DNA of 64,000 bases. Source: Oscillospiraceae bacterium (GTDB lineage Bacteria > Bacillota > Clostridia > Oscillospirales > Oscillospiraceae). The notes beneath the pieces were generated by a model, which saw only the letters and a list, made by a program, of their open reading frames with translations, had not been told where the DNA came from and did not search any database. Location: contig JAFXYD010000098.1 in assembly GCA_017541995.1 (NCBI GenBank), positions 1 to 64,000 of the forward strand, given 5' to 3'. Every line of letters begins with the position of its first letter. Position 1 is the first letter of the stretch. Of this stretch, positions 1-10,299 are shown piece after piece. Made by a program: the position numbers and the translations under genes.

Positions 1-723
1 GTTCTGGGGATGGGTGCCGAAGTTGGAGCCGTTGCCGTCGTAGCAGGCCAGCAGATCCCGGCTCAGATGGGGAATGGCCACGATGCCGCTGTCCTCTTTT
101 TCGTTGGCGGCGGGGGCGTGGGTGTTCACCTTGGAGGGGATCCAGGGCGCCCAGGGGCCGCCGTCCATGAAGGTGTACCAGGAGTTGTTGCAGGTGTGGT
201 AGGCCTTGGGGCCCTCCTCCCAGCAGGTAGCCACGGCGCACTTGACGGAGGGGTACTCGGCCTTGATGAAGTTGATGAGCTCGGCGTCCATGTAGTAGGA
301 GCCGGTGGACTCGGGATAGAAGCCGAAGGCCTCGTGGAACTTCTCGAACACGTCGTGGACGATGGCCTTCTTGTCCTCCATGGAGAACATCCAGATGCAG
401 AAGTCCTTGGTCTTGTACTTCTCCCGGAACTGCTCGCAGGGCAGGCCCAGCAGGGACAGGGCGATCTCGTCGCCGTACTGGGCGTGGTGCTGCTTAGCCA
501 GCTCCACCGCCTCCCGGTTGAACAGGGCGGCGTAGGTCATCTGGATGGTGGTTTTCAGCCCGTACTTGTGGGCCAGGAATTGCTGGGTCTTGAAGATGTC
601 CAGGCTCTCGGTGAGCAGGGCCTTGCGGCCCAGGTTCTCCTCCTTGCCGTGGCCGGTCACCTTCTCGGCATACTCCGGCACCATCTCGGGCCGGTGAATC
701 AGGTTCAGAATCAGTTTGTCCAT
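1..723 (-). CDS. Unrecognised cytoplasmic protein, 3' end outside window
   Basis: The first 241 codons of a gene are visible. It starts at ATG 723 after a GGAG Shine-Dalgarno and has no signal peptide, so it should be cytoplasmic. It begins MDKLILNLIHRPEM and contains segments such as ESTGSYYMDAELINF and an HLSRD stretch. These remind me loosely of polysaccharide-deacetylase-like or (beta/alpha)-barrel sugar enzymes and of uncharacterised DUF families found near glycosidases, but I cannot assign a family. It lies 23 bp downstream of the GH53 galactanase gene on the same strand, so the two are probably co-transcribed and a role in plant glycan use is a reasonable inference only. Confidence 0.6.
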   Translation of the reverse strand, partial: MDKLILNLIHRPEMVPEYAEKVTGHGKEENLGRKALLTESLDIFKTQQFLAHKYGLKTTIQMTYAALFNREAVELAKQHHAQYGDEIALSLLGLPCEQFREKYKTKDFCIWMFSMEDKKAIVHDVFEKFHEAFGFYPESTGSYYMDAELINFIKAEYPSVKCAVATCWEEGPKAYHTCNNSWYTFMDGGPWAPWIPSKVNTHAPAANEKEDSGIVAIPHLSRDLLACYDGNGSNFGTHPQN

Positions 724-746
724 AGTTTTCTCCATTTTTGTTTCGT

Positions 747-2834
747 TTATCTTATGCTGAGGGACGCGTCGTCGATCTTGCCCCAGGCGCCGGCGGCGGG
801 GGCCTTGACGTAGATGCCCAGAGTCAGGGTCTGGCCCTCTTGATATGGAATGCCGGTGATCTCGCCCTTGTGCCACTCGTTCCAGACGGTGATCTCCATG
901 TCGGCGGTGGCGACGATTTCCCCGTCCAGCTTGGCGTAGGCATAGACCCGGCAGTCATCGCCGCAGTCGCCGCCCATGATCCAGATGCTGAAATCATAGC
1001 TGCCGCTGCCCAGGCCCTCGGGGCTCTGCTCCAGGGTGAACTCCGCCTTGTCGGCGTCGGGGGACCAGAAGTGATAGTGCCAGTCGCCGGTTTTGGAATC
1101 GCCGGCCTTTTGCTCCATGCGCAGCTCCTTGCAGCCGCCCAGGTTTTCCGCTGTCCAGGGGGCGTCTTTCCCATCCTCAAAGGAGGGATTTTTCAGCAGG
1201 TTCACGCCTTGAACCACCAGCTTCAGCCTTGCGGGCAGGCCAGAGGCCTCTCCATTGATTTCATGGCTGCCGGAGCTTTTCAGCCATTCTGAAAGGACAC
1301 CCGAATCCACAGACCAGGTTACCGGGATGGACTGACGGCTGTTGTCGCTCATGATGGCCTCCACAGTTTCAGGCAGGCTGAAGCTCTCCCCTGCTGTAAC
1401 AACCGTTTCGATGTCCTCCACAGCCTGGGCCACCAGCTCCGTCTCGTTTCCGTAGCGGATCAGATTGAAGGCCAAGAGGCTCTCCATGGCGCGGCCCTGG
1501 GGATCAAAGAAGGCCTGGTTGTCCACGGCGCAGCCGCCGTACCACTTGCCCGCGTCCTCGGGGTCGTACTCCGCCGCAAAGGAGGAGGCCCAGCCGGAGC
1601 CGAACTGCTCCCAGAGCTTCTGGTTTTCCGGCTTGGAGTCGGTGCCCACGCCGATCCAGGTGCCCTCCCAGTAGCAGACGCCGATGCCGCCGGCGTCCAC
1701 AACGGCCTGGGTCACGTCCCGCAGGTTGTTGACCTGGCCCTGGAGGGAGTAGGGATAGGGCTTGTCCACGGCGCTGTCGGCGGAGATGGTGTTGCCGGAG
1801 AAGTCGGAATCCTCCGTGGTCCAGGCGTAGGAGGTCTCCAGCACCATCACGTCCTTGCCGTAGGTCTCCCGGACGTTTTTCAGGACATTGGTCAGATTTT
1901 CCAGGCTGCCGTGCCAGTAGGGGTAGTAGGAGGAGCCGAAGACGTCATAGTCCAGGCCGTTGTCCGCCAGAGCCCTGGCGTAGCCGGGATAGGCCCCGCT
2001 CTCGGGGTTGGCGAAGTGGACGGCCACCTTGGCCTCGGGATAGACGGCCCGGACTGCCCGGGCGCCCGCGGCCATGAGCTTCACCACGGAGGGCCAGTCC
2101 TTCTCCCCGCACATGGCCCCGTTGGTCTCGTTGCCCACCTGGACCATGCCCACGTCCACGCCGGCGGTGTAGAGGGCCGCGAGGCTTTCCCAGGTATAGC
2201 GGAACAGGGCCGCTTCCTTATCCTCCAGGCTCATGCCCGCCCAGGCCTTGGGAACCATCTGCTTGCCGGGGTCGGCCCAGAAGTCGGAGTAGTGGAAGTC
2301 CACCAGCAGCTTCATGCCGTATTTCGTGGCCCGTTTTCCGATCTCCAGGGCGGTGTTGATATCACAGTTGCCGCCGCCGTAGCCGCGGCCTTCCGCGTCA
2401 AAGGGGTCGTTCCAGACCCGGACCCGGATCATATTGACGCCGTTCTCCGCGAGGATTTGGAAGACGTCCTTCTCGGTTCCGTCCAGGTCGTAATACTTCA
2501 CGCCGCTGGCCTCCAGAGCCGGGACCTGGGAGGCGTCCATGCCGAAGATGAAGTCCACCGGCAGCTTCTCCACCGGCTTGACGTAGAGGGAGCAGCCCTC
2601 CAGCTTTCCGGTGGGGGCCACATCCTGCCGTTCGATGACCCCAGGCTCCGGCGGGTCGATGGGAGACAGGGTTTCCGGGGCAGCGCTGTCCGTGGCCGGG
2701 GCGGCGCTGTCCGTGGCCGGGGCGGCGGTCCCGGCCGCCGTCTCAGAGCCGGGAGCGCCGGGCTTTCCGGCGCAGCCGCTCAGCAGGGACAGGAGCAGAA
2801 TCGCCGCAAGGAAAAGGCTGAGATGTTTGCGCAT
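747..2834 (-). CDS. Arabinogalactan endo-beta-1,4-galactanase lipoprotein, GH53
   Basis: A 695-residue surface lipoprotein that should cleave beta-1,4-galactan, the side chain of pectin. ATG 2834 follows AGAGAGGAAAA and gives a lipoprotein signal ending LLSGC (Cys21); an upstream in-frame ATG would add a non-signal extension and is rejected. A linker rich in TDSAAP repeats precedes the GH53 barrel (about residues 90-480), with the acid/base Glu in VGNETNG (Glu236) and the nucleophile Glu in VLETSYAW (Glu333). A bacterial Ig-like segment follows, then a C-terminal beta-sandwich beginning NLLKNPSFEDG that resembles a CBM61-type galactan-binding module (my inference). An AraC regulator is divergent, and the sugar ABC importer genes lie beyond it. 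Confidence 0.93.
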   Translation of the reverse strand: MRKHLSLFLAAILLLSLLSGCAGKPGAPGSETAAGTAAPATDSAAPATDSAAPETLSPIDPPEPGVIERQDVAPTGKLEGCSLYVKPVEKLPVDFIFGMDASQVPALEASGVKYYDLDGTEKDVFQILAENGVNMIRVRVWNDPFDAEGRGYGGGNCDINTALEIGKRATKYGMKLLVDFHYSDFWADPGKQMVPKAWAGMSLEDKEAALFRYTWESLAALYTAGVDVGMVQVGNETNGAMCGEKDWPSVVKLMAAGARAVRAVYPEAKVAVHFANPESGAYPGYARALADNGLDYDVFGSSYYPYWHGSLENLTNVLKNVRETYGKDVMVLETSYAWTTEDSDFSGNTISADSAVDKPYPYSLQGQVNNLRDVTQAVVDAGGIGVCYWEGTWIGVGTDSKPENQKLWEQFGSGWASSFAAEYDPEDAGKWYGGCAVDNQAFFDPQGRAMESLLAFNLIRYGNETELVAQAVEDIETVVTAGESFSLPETVEAIMSDNSRQSIPVTWSVDSGVLSEWLKSSGSHEINGEASGLPARLKLVVQGVNLLKNPSFEDGKDAPWTAENLGGCKELRMEQKAGDSKTGDWHYHFWSPDADKAEFTLEQSPEGLGSGSYDFSIWIMGGDCGDDCRVYAYAKLDGEIVATADMEITVWNEWHKGEITGIPYQEGQTLTLGIYVKAPAAGAWGKIDDASLSIR

Positions 2835-2868
2835 GACGTTTTTCCTCTCTTGTTGAATTGATATTGCT

Positions 2869-2897
2869 ATTGTAGCCCGCTTCCCGTCGGATTGCAA
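2869..2897 (-). promoter_or_regulatory. Sigma-A promoter of the GH53 gene
   Basis: Reading the minus strand, TTGCAA is followed after 17 bp by TACAAT, about 35 bp before the GH53 start codon. This is the only good sigma-A match in the divergent spacer on that side. The araC gene on the other strand has only a TATATT at 2983-2988 without a clear -35, which would fit an activator-dependent or weak promoter. Confidence 0.6.
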
Positions 2898-3013
2898 TAA
2901 CATATTTCGACTTGCGCGCAAAGAATTTCTGACAGATTCATGATTTTTTCGGAATTGTCTTTTCATTTACAAAGAAATATGCTATATTGGAAGCCGAAAG
3001 GAGGCTGTGTCGG

Positions 3014-4069
3014 ATGAGTCACCGCTTTTTGACGGATCCGGAGCGCTTTCCGGCCCTGCGGGGGATCCTTCGCACCCGGGATCTGCCCGGAACCGGCAGC
3101 TATTCCCACGAAATCCTCACGCCCTTCCAGCTGACGCTGATGTCGATCCGGGCCAACGCGCCGGAGCGGAACACCCTCTCCATCTACGCGCCGGGCGCCT
3201 GGGTTCGCCTGCCCCCGCTGCCGCCGGAGGAATCCGACGGCCTGCCGGACATGCATTTCCACAACTGCTATGAGTTCACCTATATCCTGGAGGGCAGCCT
3301 GTATCAGCTCGTCAACGGAAAGCGCTTTTACTATCCCGCCGGAAGCTGCTGTCTGATGAACCGGAACACCCTCCACGCGGAGGAGGACGCCACGGATTAC
3401 ACCTGCGTCTTCCTCTCCCTGACCCAGGAGCTGGTGGACCGGCTGAAGAGCTGGGACCGGGGGTTTCTCTTCCCCCGGGAGCAGGACGCCGTCTCCAACG
3501 GGATCCTCCGCTTCCTGGAATCCGGGCGGGACAACTCCGCCCACCGGGATTTCCTGGACATTGTCCCGCAGATCTCCCAGCCGGAGCAGGAGCGCCGGGT
3601 TCACAGTCTGTTGGACGCGCTTCTGCGCACCCTGATCGACCCCCAGGCCGGGGCAACCTATCGCCTGCTGGAGCTGCTGGCCCGGCTGGTTGCCGTGCTG
3701 GGAGATGAGACCCTCTACCACGTGTCCCGGGTCACCGCGGAAACCGGCGTGGAGGAGCTGCTGATGCGCCGCATCGACCGGATTCTCAGCGAGCGGCGGG
3801 GCCGGATCTCCAACCGGGAGCTGGCGGAGCTGCTGCACTACAACGGCTCCTACCTGGGGCGGATCGTGAAAAAGCACACCGGCAAAAGCCTGTTCGAGTA
3901 CAGCATGGAATTCACCATGGCGGAGGCCGCGGAGCTGCTGCGAAAGACCGGAATGCCCGCGGCGGCCATCGCCGCGGAGCTGCGCTTCACCAACCACTCC
4001 CACTTCTACCGTCTGTTCAAGGGGCGCTACGGCATGACCCCCAGCGAATACCGCCGCGGCGCCGGATAA
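3014..4069 (+). CDS. AraC-family transcriptional regulator
   Basis: A 351-residue regulator. ATG 3014 is chosen because AAGGAGG ends 9 bp upstream; a TTG at 2987 lies before the Shine-Dalgarno and is rejected. An N-terminal cupin-like sensor carries the usual HFHNCYEFTYILEG and LMNRNTLHAEE signatures (about residues 80-120). The C-terminal 100 residues hold two helix-turn-helix motifs, with SNRELAELL, GSYLGRIVKKHTG and the final FYRLFKGRYGMTPSEYRR typical of the family. It is divergent from the GH53 galactanase gene and is probably its activator, with a sugar ligand bound by the cupin; the ligand is not visible from sequence. Confidence 0.9.
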   Translation: MSHRFLTDPERFPALRGILRTRDLPGTGSYSHEILTPFQLTLMSIRANAPERNTLSIYAPGAWVRLPPLPPEESDGLPDMHFHNCYEFTYILEGSLYQLVNGKRFYYPAGSCCLMNRNTLHAEEDATDYTCVFLSLTQELVDRLKSWDRGFLFPREQDAVSNGILRFLESGRDNSAHRDFLDIVPQISQPEQERRVHSLLDALLRTLIDPQAGATYRLLELLARLVAVLGDETLYHVSRVTAETGVEELLMRRIDRILSERRGRISNRELAELLHYNGSYLGRIVKKHTGKSLFEYSMEFTMAEAAELLRKTGMPAAAIAAELRFTNHSHFYRLFKGRYGMTPSEYRRGAG

Positions 4070-4112
4070 AACAATACGAGGTCCCAAGCAGGCTTGGGAC
4101 CTCGTATTGTTT
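4069..4112. terminator. Bidirectional intrinsic terminator
   Basis: A perfect 21-bp inverted repeat (4069-4089 and 4092-4112) with A-rich and T-rich outer ends lies between the convergent araC and ABC ATPase genes. It can terminate transcription from both sides. Confidence 0.9.
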
Positions 4113-4116
4113 CGCG

Positions 4117-5238
<1,122 letters not shown>

Positions 5239-5273
5239 ATTCTGATTCTCCTTTTTACTGCTTGATCGCCGGA

Positions 5274-6185
5274 TCAGCCCTTGACGGCGCCGCCGGTGAC
5301 ACCCTCGACGTAATACTTCTGCAGGCACATGAACAGAATGGACACGGGCACGGCGACCATGACGCCGCCGGCGCAGAAGCGGGTGTAGTACTTGACGATG
5401 TGATCCTTATCCAGCCAGGAGTTGAGGCCGACGGCCACGTTCATACCGGCTTCCTTGGCGTGGGCGATGTAGGCCGCGAAGACGAAGTCGCCCCAGGGGG
5501 CCATGAAGGCGGTGAGGATGGTGTAGATCACGATGGGCTTCGCCAGAGGCAGGATGATCTTGTACAGAACCTGGAAGCGGGTGGCGCCGTCCACCCGGGC
5601 GGCCTCGTCCAGGGCCTTCGGGATGGTATCGAAGAAGCCCTTGGAGACGTAGTAGCCCATACCGGAGGAGGCCACGTACACCAGAATCAGGCCGGGCACC
5701 GCGTGCTCGCCGGTCATGTTCAGATCGGACAGAACCCGGTACAGGATCAGCATGGTCAGCATGCCGGGGAAGAGGCCCAGGATCATCATAAAGCGCATCA
5801 GCTTGCCGCGGGATTTGAAGCGGAAGCGGGACAGGGTGTAGGCCATGCACAGGACGATGATGGTCTGGACCACGCACTGCACCAGCGCAATGATGAAGGT
5901 GTTGAGATACCACCTGGGGAAGGAGGTATCCACAAAGAGGCTTCTGTAGTTCTCGATGCCCCATTTCTTGGGCAGCCAGTAGGAGACGCGCCAGGTCACC
6001 AGCTCACCGGCGGCATTGGTCTCGTTGCGGAAGGACTGCAGCACGATGGCAACGAAGGGAACCAGCCAGATGATGGACATGATGATCAGAATGATGTAGA
6101 CGATGGTATTGCTCAGACGCTGGGAGGCTTTCAGACCCATGTGCTGCTTCATAACAGCCTGGGCTTCTTTCTGTTCTTTACTCAT
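5274..6185 (-). CDS. Sugar ABC importer permease, MalG type
   Basis: A 303-residue inner-membrane permease with six predicted helices. The coupling (EAA) loop reads EAARVDGATRFQVLYKIILPLAKP-like and binds the ATPase. The start ATG overlaps the stop of the MalF-type gene by four bases (ATGA), so the two subunits are translationally coupled. It forms the channel heterodimer for a malto- or galacto-oligosaccharide importer; substrate cannot be decided from the permease alone. Confidence 0.92.
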   Translation of the reverse strand: MSKEQKEAQAVMKQHMGLKASQRLSNTIVYIILIIMSIIWLVPFVAIVLQSFRNETNAAGELVTWRVSYWLPKKWGIENYRSLFVDTSFPRWYLNTFIIALVQCVVQTIIVLCMAYTLSRFRFKSRGKLMRFMMILGLFPGMLTMLILYRVLSDLNMTGEHAVPGLILVYVASSGMGYYVSKGFFDTIPKALDEAARVDGATRFQVLYKIILPLAKPIVIYTILTAFMAPWGDFVFAAYIAHAKEAGMNVAVGLNSWLDKDHIVKYYTRFCAGGVMVAVPVSILFMCLQKYYVEGVTGGAVKG

Positions 6186-7723
6186 TGGAAATCCTCCTCA
6201 TTCTTGACGGACGGCAGCACATTGTAGACCACCAGCGTAATGATGGCCACCACGATGAAGACCAGAATACCGACGACGGAGGCCAGATAGTACTTCTGGT
6301 TGGAGCCGGTGGTCAGCTTGAAGAGCCAGGTGATCAGAAGGTCGGTGTGGCCCACGTCGGAGGTGCCGGACAGGGCCGTGTTGGTGGGGCCGCCGCCGGT
6401 GAGCAGGTAGATGACGTTGAAGTTGTTCATGTTGCCGGTGAAGCTGGTGAGCAGATAGGGGCCGGTGATGAACAGCATATAGGGCAGGGTGATCTTGGAG
6501 AACTGCTTCCAGCCGGAGGCGCCGTCGATGCGGCAGGACTCATAGAGGTCAGCGGGAATGTTCATCAGAATGCCGGTGGCAATCAGCATCAGATAGGGAA
6601 TGCCGATCCAGATGTTGATGATGATGACCATGATCCGCGCCAGGGTGGGAGAGCCCCACCAGTCTATGGCCTCGCTGATGATGCCGAGATCCATCAGCGC
6701 GCCGTTGACGATGCCGTTCTTGGCGAACATCTGGGAGACGAACAGCAGGGAGATGAACTGGGGAATGGCGATGGTGAGCACCAGGACGGTACGCCACAGC
6801 TTCTTGAACTTGATGCCCTTCTTGTTGATCATCATGGCCACGAAGATGCCCAGGAAATAGTTGGTGAAGGTGGCAAAGAAGGCCCAGATCAGGGTCCAGG
6901 TGAGAATCTCGCCGAAGGCGGCGGAATATTTGACGCCGCCGGAGTTCCAGCTCAGCATCTCCTTGAAGCCCGCCAGCCCGTTCCAGTGGAACAGATGGTT
7001 CAGGCCGTCGTGCTCGAAGTCATAGTTGGTGAAGGCCACCAGGATCATAAAGAAGATGGGCATCACCGTAAAGACCAGAATGCCGGTGAGCGGCAGCGCC
7101 AGCAGGGTGCGGTGGAAGTTGTCGTCCACCAGAGAGCGCAGGTCGTCCCGGCCGCTCTTGAGGGGTTTTCCGGTCTTGAGGATTTGCTCGGCGATCTTGT
7201 TCTGCTTGATGTTGGCCCGCCAGGTATAGATGAAGGCCACCACGAAGAACAGGGTCAGCACGCCGTAGAGCAGGATCTTGAAGGAGTCGTCGCCGGGGAC
7301 GGTCTTGGCTACCTCGACCATGCCGAAGCGGCCCTGCTCCTTCACCATTTCGGTGTGGGTCTCCACGGTGCCCAGGCTCGGCAGCTTGCTCAGCCAGTAG
7401 CCGCCGGTGGTAATCATGTAGAAGATGAATACGATCTCAAATAGCAGGAAGAGGATGCCCCGGAGAACCTGTCCCCGGGCGATATTGCCGAAGCCCATAA
7501 AGAGATAAGACAGCTTCGTCTTCCAGTCGCCGTGCACAAAGGTCGTGACGATATCCTGGAGGCTTCTGCCGATGCCGGTGAAAAACTTCACAACAGCCTT
7601 CCCGATCCCCTTGCAGAGGTTCAGGAGCTTGCCGGGGATGGCAGCAAAGAAGCTCAGGAAACGGTAGACGAATTTGTTCCATTTGGAAAGCTTCAGGTAC
7701 TCTAATCCGTCAATTTTTTTCAT
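6182..7723 (-). CDS. Sugar ABC importer permease, MalF type
   Basis: A 513-residue permease. ATG 7723 follows AAAGGGGCGAAGTA; the open frame extends 19 codons upstream but without a ribosome site. The protein has an unusually long N-terminal part (about 200 residues with extra membrane segments and a periplasm-like loop) before the six-helix core, as in Firmicute MdxF/GanP-type proteins. The EAA loop is ESCRIDGASGWKQFSKITLP. It partners with the adjacent MalG-type protein. A terminator-like hairpin separates it from the binding protein gene upstream. Confidence 0.92.
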   Translation of the reverse strand: MKKIDGLEYLKLSKWNKFVYRFLSFFAAIPGKLLNLCKGIGKAVVKFFTGIGRSLQDIVTTFVHGDWKTKLSYLFMGFGNIARGQVLRGILFLLFEIVFIFYMITTGGYWLSKLPSLGTVETHTEMVKEQGRFGMVEVAKTVPGDDSFKILLYGVLTLFFVVAFIYTWRANIKQNKIAEQILKTGKPLKSGRDDLRSLVDDNFHRTLLALPLTGILVFTVMPIFFMILVAFTNYDFEHDGLNHLFHWNGLAGFKEMLSWNSGGVKYSAAFGEILTWTLIWAFFATFTNYFLGIFVAMMINKKGIKFKKLWRTVLVLTIAIPQFISLLFVSQMFAKNGIVNGALMDLGIISEAIDWWGSPTLARIMVIIINIWIGIPYLMLIATGILMNIPADLYESCRIDGASGWKQFSKITLPYMLFITGPYLLTSFTGNMNNFNVIYLLTGGGPTNTALSGTSDVGHTDLLITWLFKLTTGSNQKYYLASVVGILVFIVVAIITLVVYNVLPSVKNEEDFQ

Positions 7724-7740
7724 TACTTCGCCCCTTTTAC

Positions 7741-7780
7741 AAAAAGTTGGTTGGAGCCAAGCGAGCTTGACTCCAACCAA
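7741..7780 (-). terminator. Partial terminator between binding protein and permease genes
   Basis: On the minus strand a 16-bp imperfect hairpin (7765-7780 with 7747-7762, one mismatch, 2-nt loop) is followed directly by CTTTTTG, only 18 bp before the MalF start. This is an intrinsic terminator that probably lets some transcripts through, giving more binding protein than permease, as is common in such operons. Confidence 0.7.
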
Positions 7781-7850
7781 TCGGTTCCATCATTTCGGTT
7801 GTGCCAAAGTTCTCTGTATTACTTTGGAAACATGATGCAAGCGGGTCAGA

Positions 7851-9467
7851 TTACTGGGCAATGAGCTCGATGGTCTCGGCGTTCACGTCCAGGCGGACGA
7901 TGTAGGTGCCGTCGGCCTCCACCACGCAGTTTCCGTCAGGGTCGCCGCTGTTGGGGTCGCCGATGTTCACGTCCCAGGAGCCGCCCTGGCGGCACTTGAA
8001 GGTCTCGCCGGCGTGCAGCTCCAGAGCCTCAGACTCGAAGATGCCGTTGCCCTTGTCGGTCATGGGGAAGTCCTTGTCCCAGGAGGAGCCGCAGATGCCG
8101 CCGATGACGGACCAGGCGTTCTTCTCGGCGTCGGTCTTCTCGAAGATGGCGTAGATCTTGGAGCTGTAGTTGCTCAGAGCGGCCTTCAGGTCGTCCTCAG
8201 ACTTGGCTTCCTTGACCTCGGCGGAGATGACCTTGGCGATATCCCACCAGGCGCCGTCGATCTGGCCCTGGGGAACAGCGTACTGGTTCTGGGCGTTCAG
8301 AGCCACCAGAGCGGGGTTCTCCAGAACCTTCTCGTTCTGGGCGGCCGCGTTGTTGGCGGGGCCCCAGCCCAGCTCGTTGAAGCGCTCCAGCTGAGCGGTC
8401 TCGGAGGTGAGGTACTGGGCCAGCAGGTTCATGGCGTAGACTCTGTCGGTGTCGGAGTCGGGCTTGACGCCCAGCAGCTTGCAGCCGGAGAAGGAGCCCA
8501 GGTGGTACTCGGTGCCGTCAACCTCGAAGGAGGGCAGATCAGTAGCGCCCAGGTTGTCGCCCAGGATGGACTTGACGTCGTTGTAGGCCCAGGTGCCGGA
8601 GACGACGATGGCAGCGCCATTGGCGAACTCAGCCACGTCGGAGGAGGACAGGAACATCTTGGACTTGACCAGCTTCTCCATGCCCTTGACGGCAATGAGG
8701 CCCTTGTCGGAGTCGAAGTCGTCGTCCACGCCCACGATGGAGCCGTCGTCATTCAGAACCCAGTCGGAATGGCAGCCGGCGCCGAAGAAGAAGGAGGCGT
8801 TGTACCAGGCGGAGGTGTCCTGCTCGAAGGCAAAGTGCTTGCCGGCAGCCTCGCAGTCGGCGATCAGCTTCTCCAGGGAGTCCAGATCCTCTTCGGGGAT
8901 GACGGACTTGTCGTAGTACATGAAGTAGCCGTTGTCGTTGGTCAGGGGGTAGGCATACTGGGTGTCGCCGGACTTACCGGCAGCCACCACGGAGGCGTTG
9001 TTGTCCGCGGCAATGGTAGCCACCATGTCGGGGGGAACCTGAGCCAGAGCGCCGCCGCGCACCAGGCGAGCGAACTGGTCCTGGGCGAAGAAGTACATGT
9101 CGGCAGCCGTGGAGATGTCGTTCAGCACCTGGGTGGCGGAATCCGCCTCGGACAGGGCGTCGATGGTGGCGGTGACCTTGATGCCGTAGCTGTTGCTGGC
9201 GTTGAAGGCCTCGATCTGGCGCTTGGTCAGATCCACGGCAGCGTCGGGCACCCACATCTTAATGTTCAGCTCGTAGGTGTCAGCGGGGGTCTCGCCGCCC
9301 TGAGTGGCGGGGGTCTCGCCGCCCTTGGTCTCGCCATTGGCCTCGGTGGCCTTGGTTTCGGGGGTCTTGCCGCTCTCGGCGGGCTTGTCCTCGGCGGGCT
9401 TGCAGGCCGCCAGAGCCAGCAGCATCACAACCGCGAGCAGCAGGGCAAGAATTCTCTTGATCTTCAT
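7851..9467 (-). CDS. Sugar-binding lipoprotein with extra C-terminal domain
   Basis: A 538-residue extracellular solute-binding lipoprotein for the ABC importer. The signal ends LALAAC (Cys22), followed by a threonine/glutamate-rich linker. Residues about 60-445 form the SBP fold (family 1), with the usual GTWAYNDV and GWGPANNAAA regions. The last 90 residues are extra: a beta-rich module starting WSVIGGICGSSWDKDF and containing a GGSWDVNIG stretch, which resembles starch-binding modules of the SusE/SusF or X25 kind. That would suggest maltodextrin rather than galactan as the substrate, but this is inference. It is the first gene of the importer operon. Confidence 0.92.
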   Translation of the reverse strand: MKIKRILALLLAVVMLLALAACKPAEDKPAESGKTPETKATEANGETKGGETPATQGGETPADTYELNIKMWVPDAAVDLTKRQIEAFNASNSYGIKVTATIDALSEADSATQVLNDISTAADMYFFAQDQFARLVRGGALAQVPPDMVATIAADNNASVVAAGKSGDTQYAYPLTNDNGYFMYYDKSVIPEEDLDSLEKLIADCEAAGKHFAFEQDTSAWYNASFFFGAGCHSDWVLNDDGSIVGVDDDFDSDKGLIAVKGMEKLVKSKMFLSSSDVAEFANGAAIVVSGTWAYNDVKSILGDNLGATDLPSFEVDGTEYHLGSFSGCKLLGVKPDSDTDRVYAMNLLAQYLTSETAQLERFNELGWGPANNAAAQNEKVLENPALVALNAQNQYAVPQGQIDGAWWDIAKVISAEVKEAKSEDDLKAALSNYSSKIYAIFEKTDAEKNAWSVIGGICGSSWDKDFPMTDKGNGIFESEALELHAGETFKCRQGGSWDVNIGDPNSGDPDGNCVVEADGTYIVRLDVNAETIELIAQ

Positions 9468-9553
9468 GATGTTTCCTCCTATTTTCTTATTTTTCGCTTC
9501 GCTTTGTCGAAGCTGATTGTTTAATCATGGATTTCTCCATAATTATTGGCTAT

Positions 9554-9582
9554 ATTATACTACTCCGAAATTGAAATGTCTA
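9554..9582 (-). promoter_or_regulatory. Sigma-A promoter of the sugar importer operon
   Basis: TAGACA, 17 bp, TATAAT on the minus strand about 87 bp before the binding protein start. It is a near-consensus promoter in an AT-rich gap and should drive binding protein, permeases and ATPase. Confidence 0.75.
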
Positions 9583-9708
9583 TATATTTTTTTAAAACTT
9601 TCTTCATATTTGCGGCATTTGACCGGTAAATCTCGATTTTTTCCCGCTTTTTGGCGCAAAAAACCGCTCCGACGCGGCTGTCGGAATGGCTTTTTCGGGC
9701 GCCGGGGC

Positions 9709-10299
9709 TCAGCCCTCCATGCCCAGCAGGGCCAGCGCCGTCACCCAGGCGGCGTTGTCCCGGGCCCCGGGCAGCAGGGCCAGGTGGGGGCTGTGGGCGT
9801 CGAAGCAGAGCCAGAAGGCCTCCGGCTCCGGCCGGTTGAAGGGGGTGTAGCGGATCTGCCCCATGGCCGGACCCCGCTGGGTCTCGGGATCGAAGGCCAG
9901 CAGGCCGTAGACCTTCCCCTGCCACGTATAGCCCCGCGCTCCCTCGGGCAGGGGGACGGCGGCCAGCTTTTCAGGGCTCTGCTCCAGGGTGGCCTTCAGG
10001 GTGGACTCCCGCATCAGATACAGGTCTCCGAAGAGCTCAGAGCCGAAGAGCTCGTAGCTGAAGCCCAGGGCCTGGATCATTTTGATGCCCTCCATAGGCA
10101 GGCACGCGTCCTCCAGCCGCAGGCTCAGGGCCCGGCGGTCCAGGCCGGGGGTCTCCAGATAGAGCAGCACCTTTTTGTCCCGGGTGGTGTCCCCCACCAG
10201 GGTATAGATCCAGGCCCAGAACAGGGAGAGGATCAGCGCCCAGAAGACAAAGCGGTGGAGCTGGGCCCAGATCCGCTTCAAAACCTTAAGGAGCTTCAT
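9709..10299 (-). CDS. Unknown membrane-anchored protein
   Basis: A 196-residue protein with one N-terminal membrane helix (about residues 17-37, FVFWALILSLFWAWIYTLV) and an outside domain of about 160 residues. I do not recognise the family. A stretch around GYTWQGKVYGLLAFDPE recalls the open-lobe motif of solute-binding proteins, but the protein is far too short for that fold. It overlaps the upstream gene by 14 bp and is separated from the sugar importer operon by that operon's own promoter. Confidence 0.7.
   Translation of the reverse strand: MKLLKVLKRIWAQLHRFVFWALILSLFWAWIYTLVGDTTRDKKVLLYLETPGLDRRALSLRLEDACLPMEGIKMIQALGFSYELFGSELFGDLYLMRESTLKATLEQSPEKLAAVPLPEGARGYTWQGKVYGLLAFDPETQRGPAMGQIRYTPFNRPEPEAFWLCFDAHSPHLALLPGARDNAAWVTALALLGMEG

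Noticed and set aside
2987..3013. Upstream TTG start for the AraC regulator
   Set aside because: It lies before the strong AAGGAGG that serves ATG 3014.
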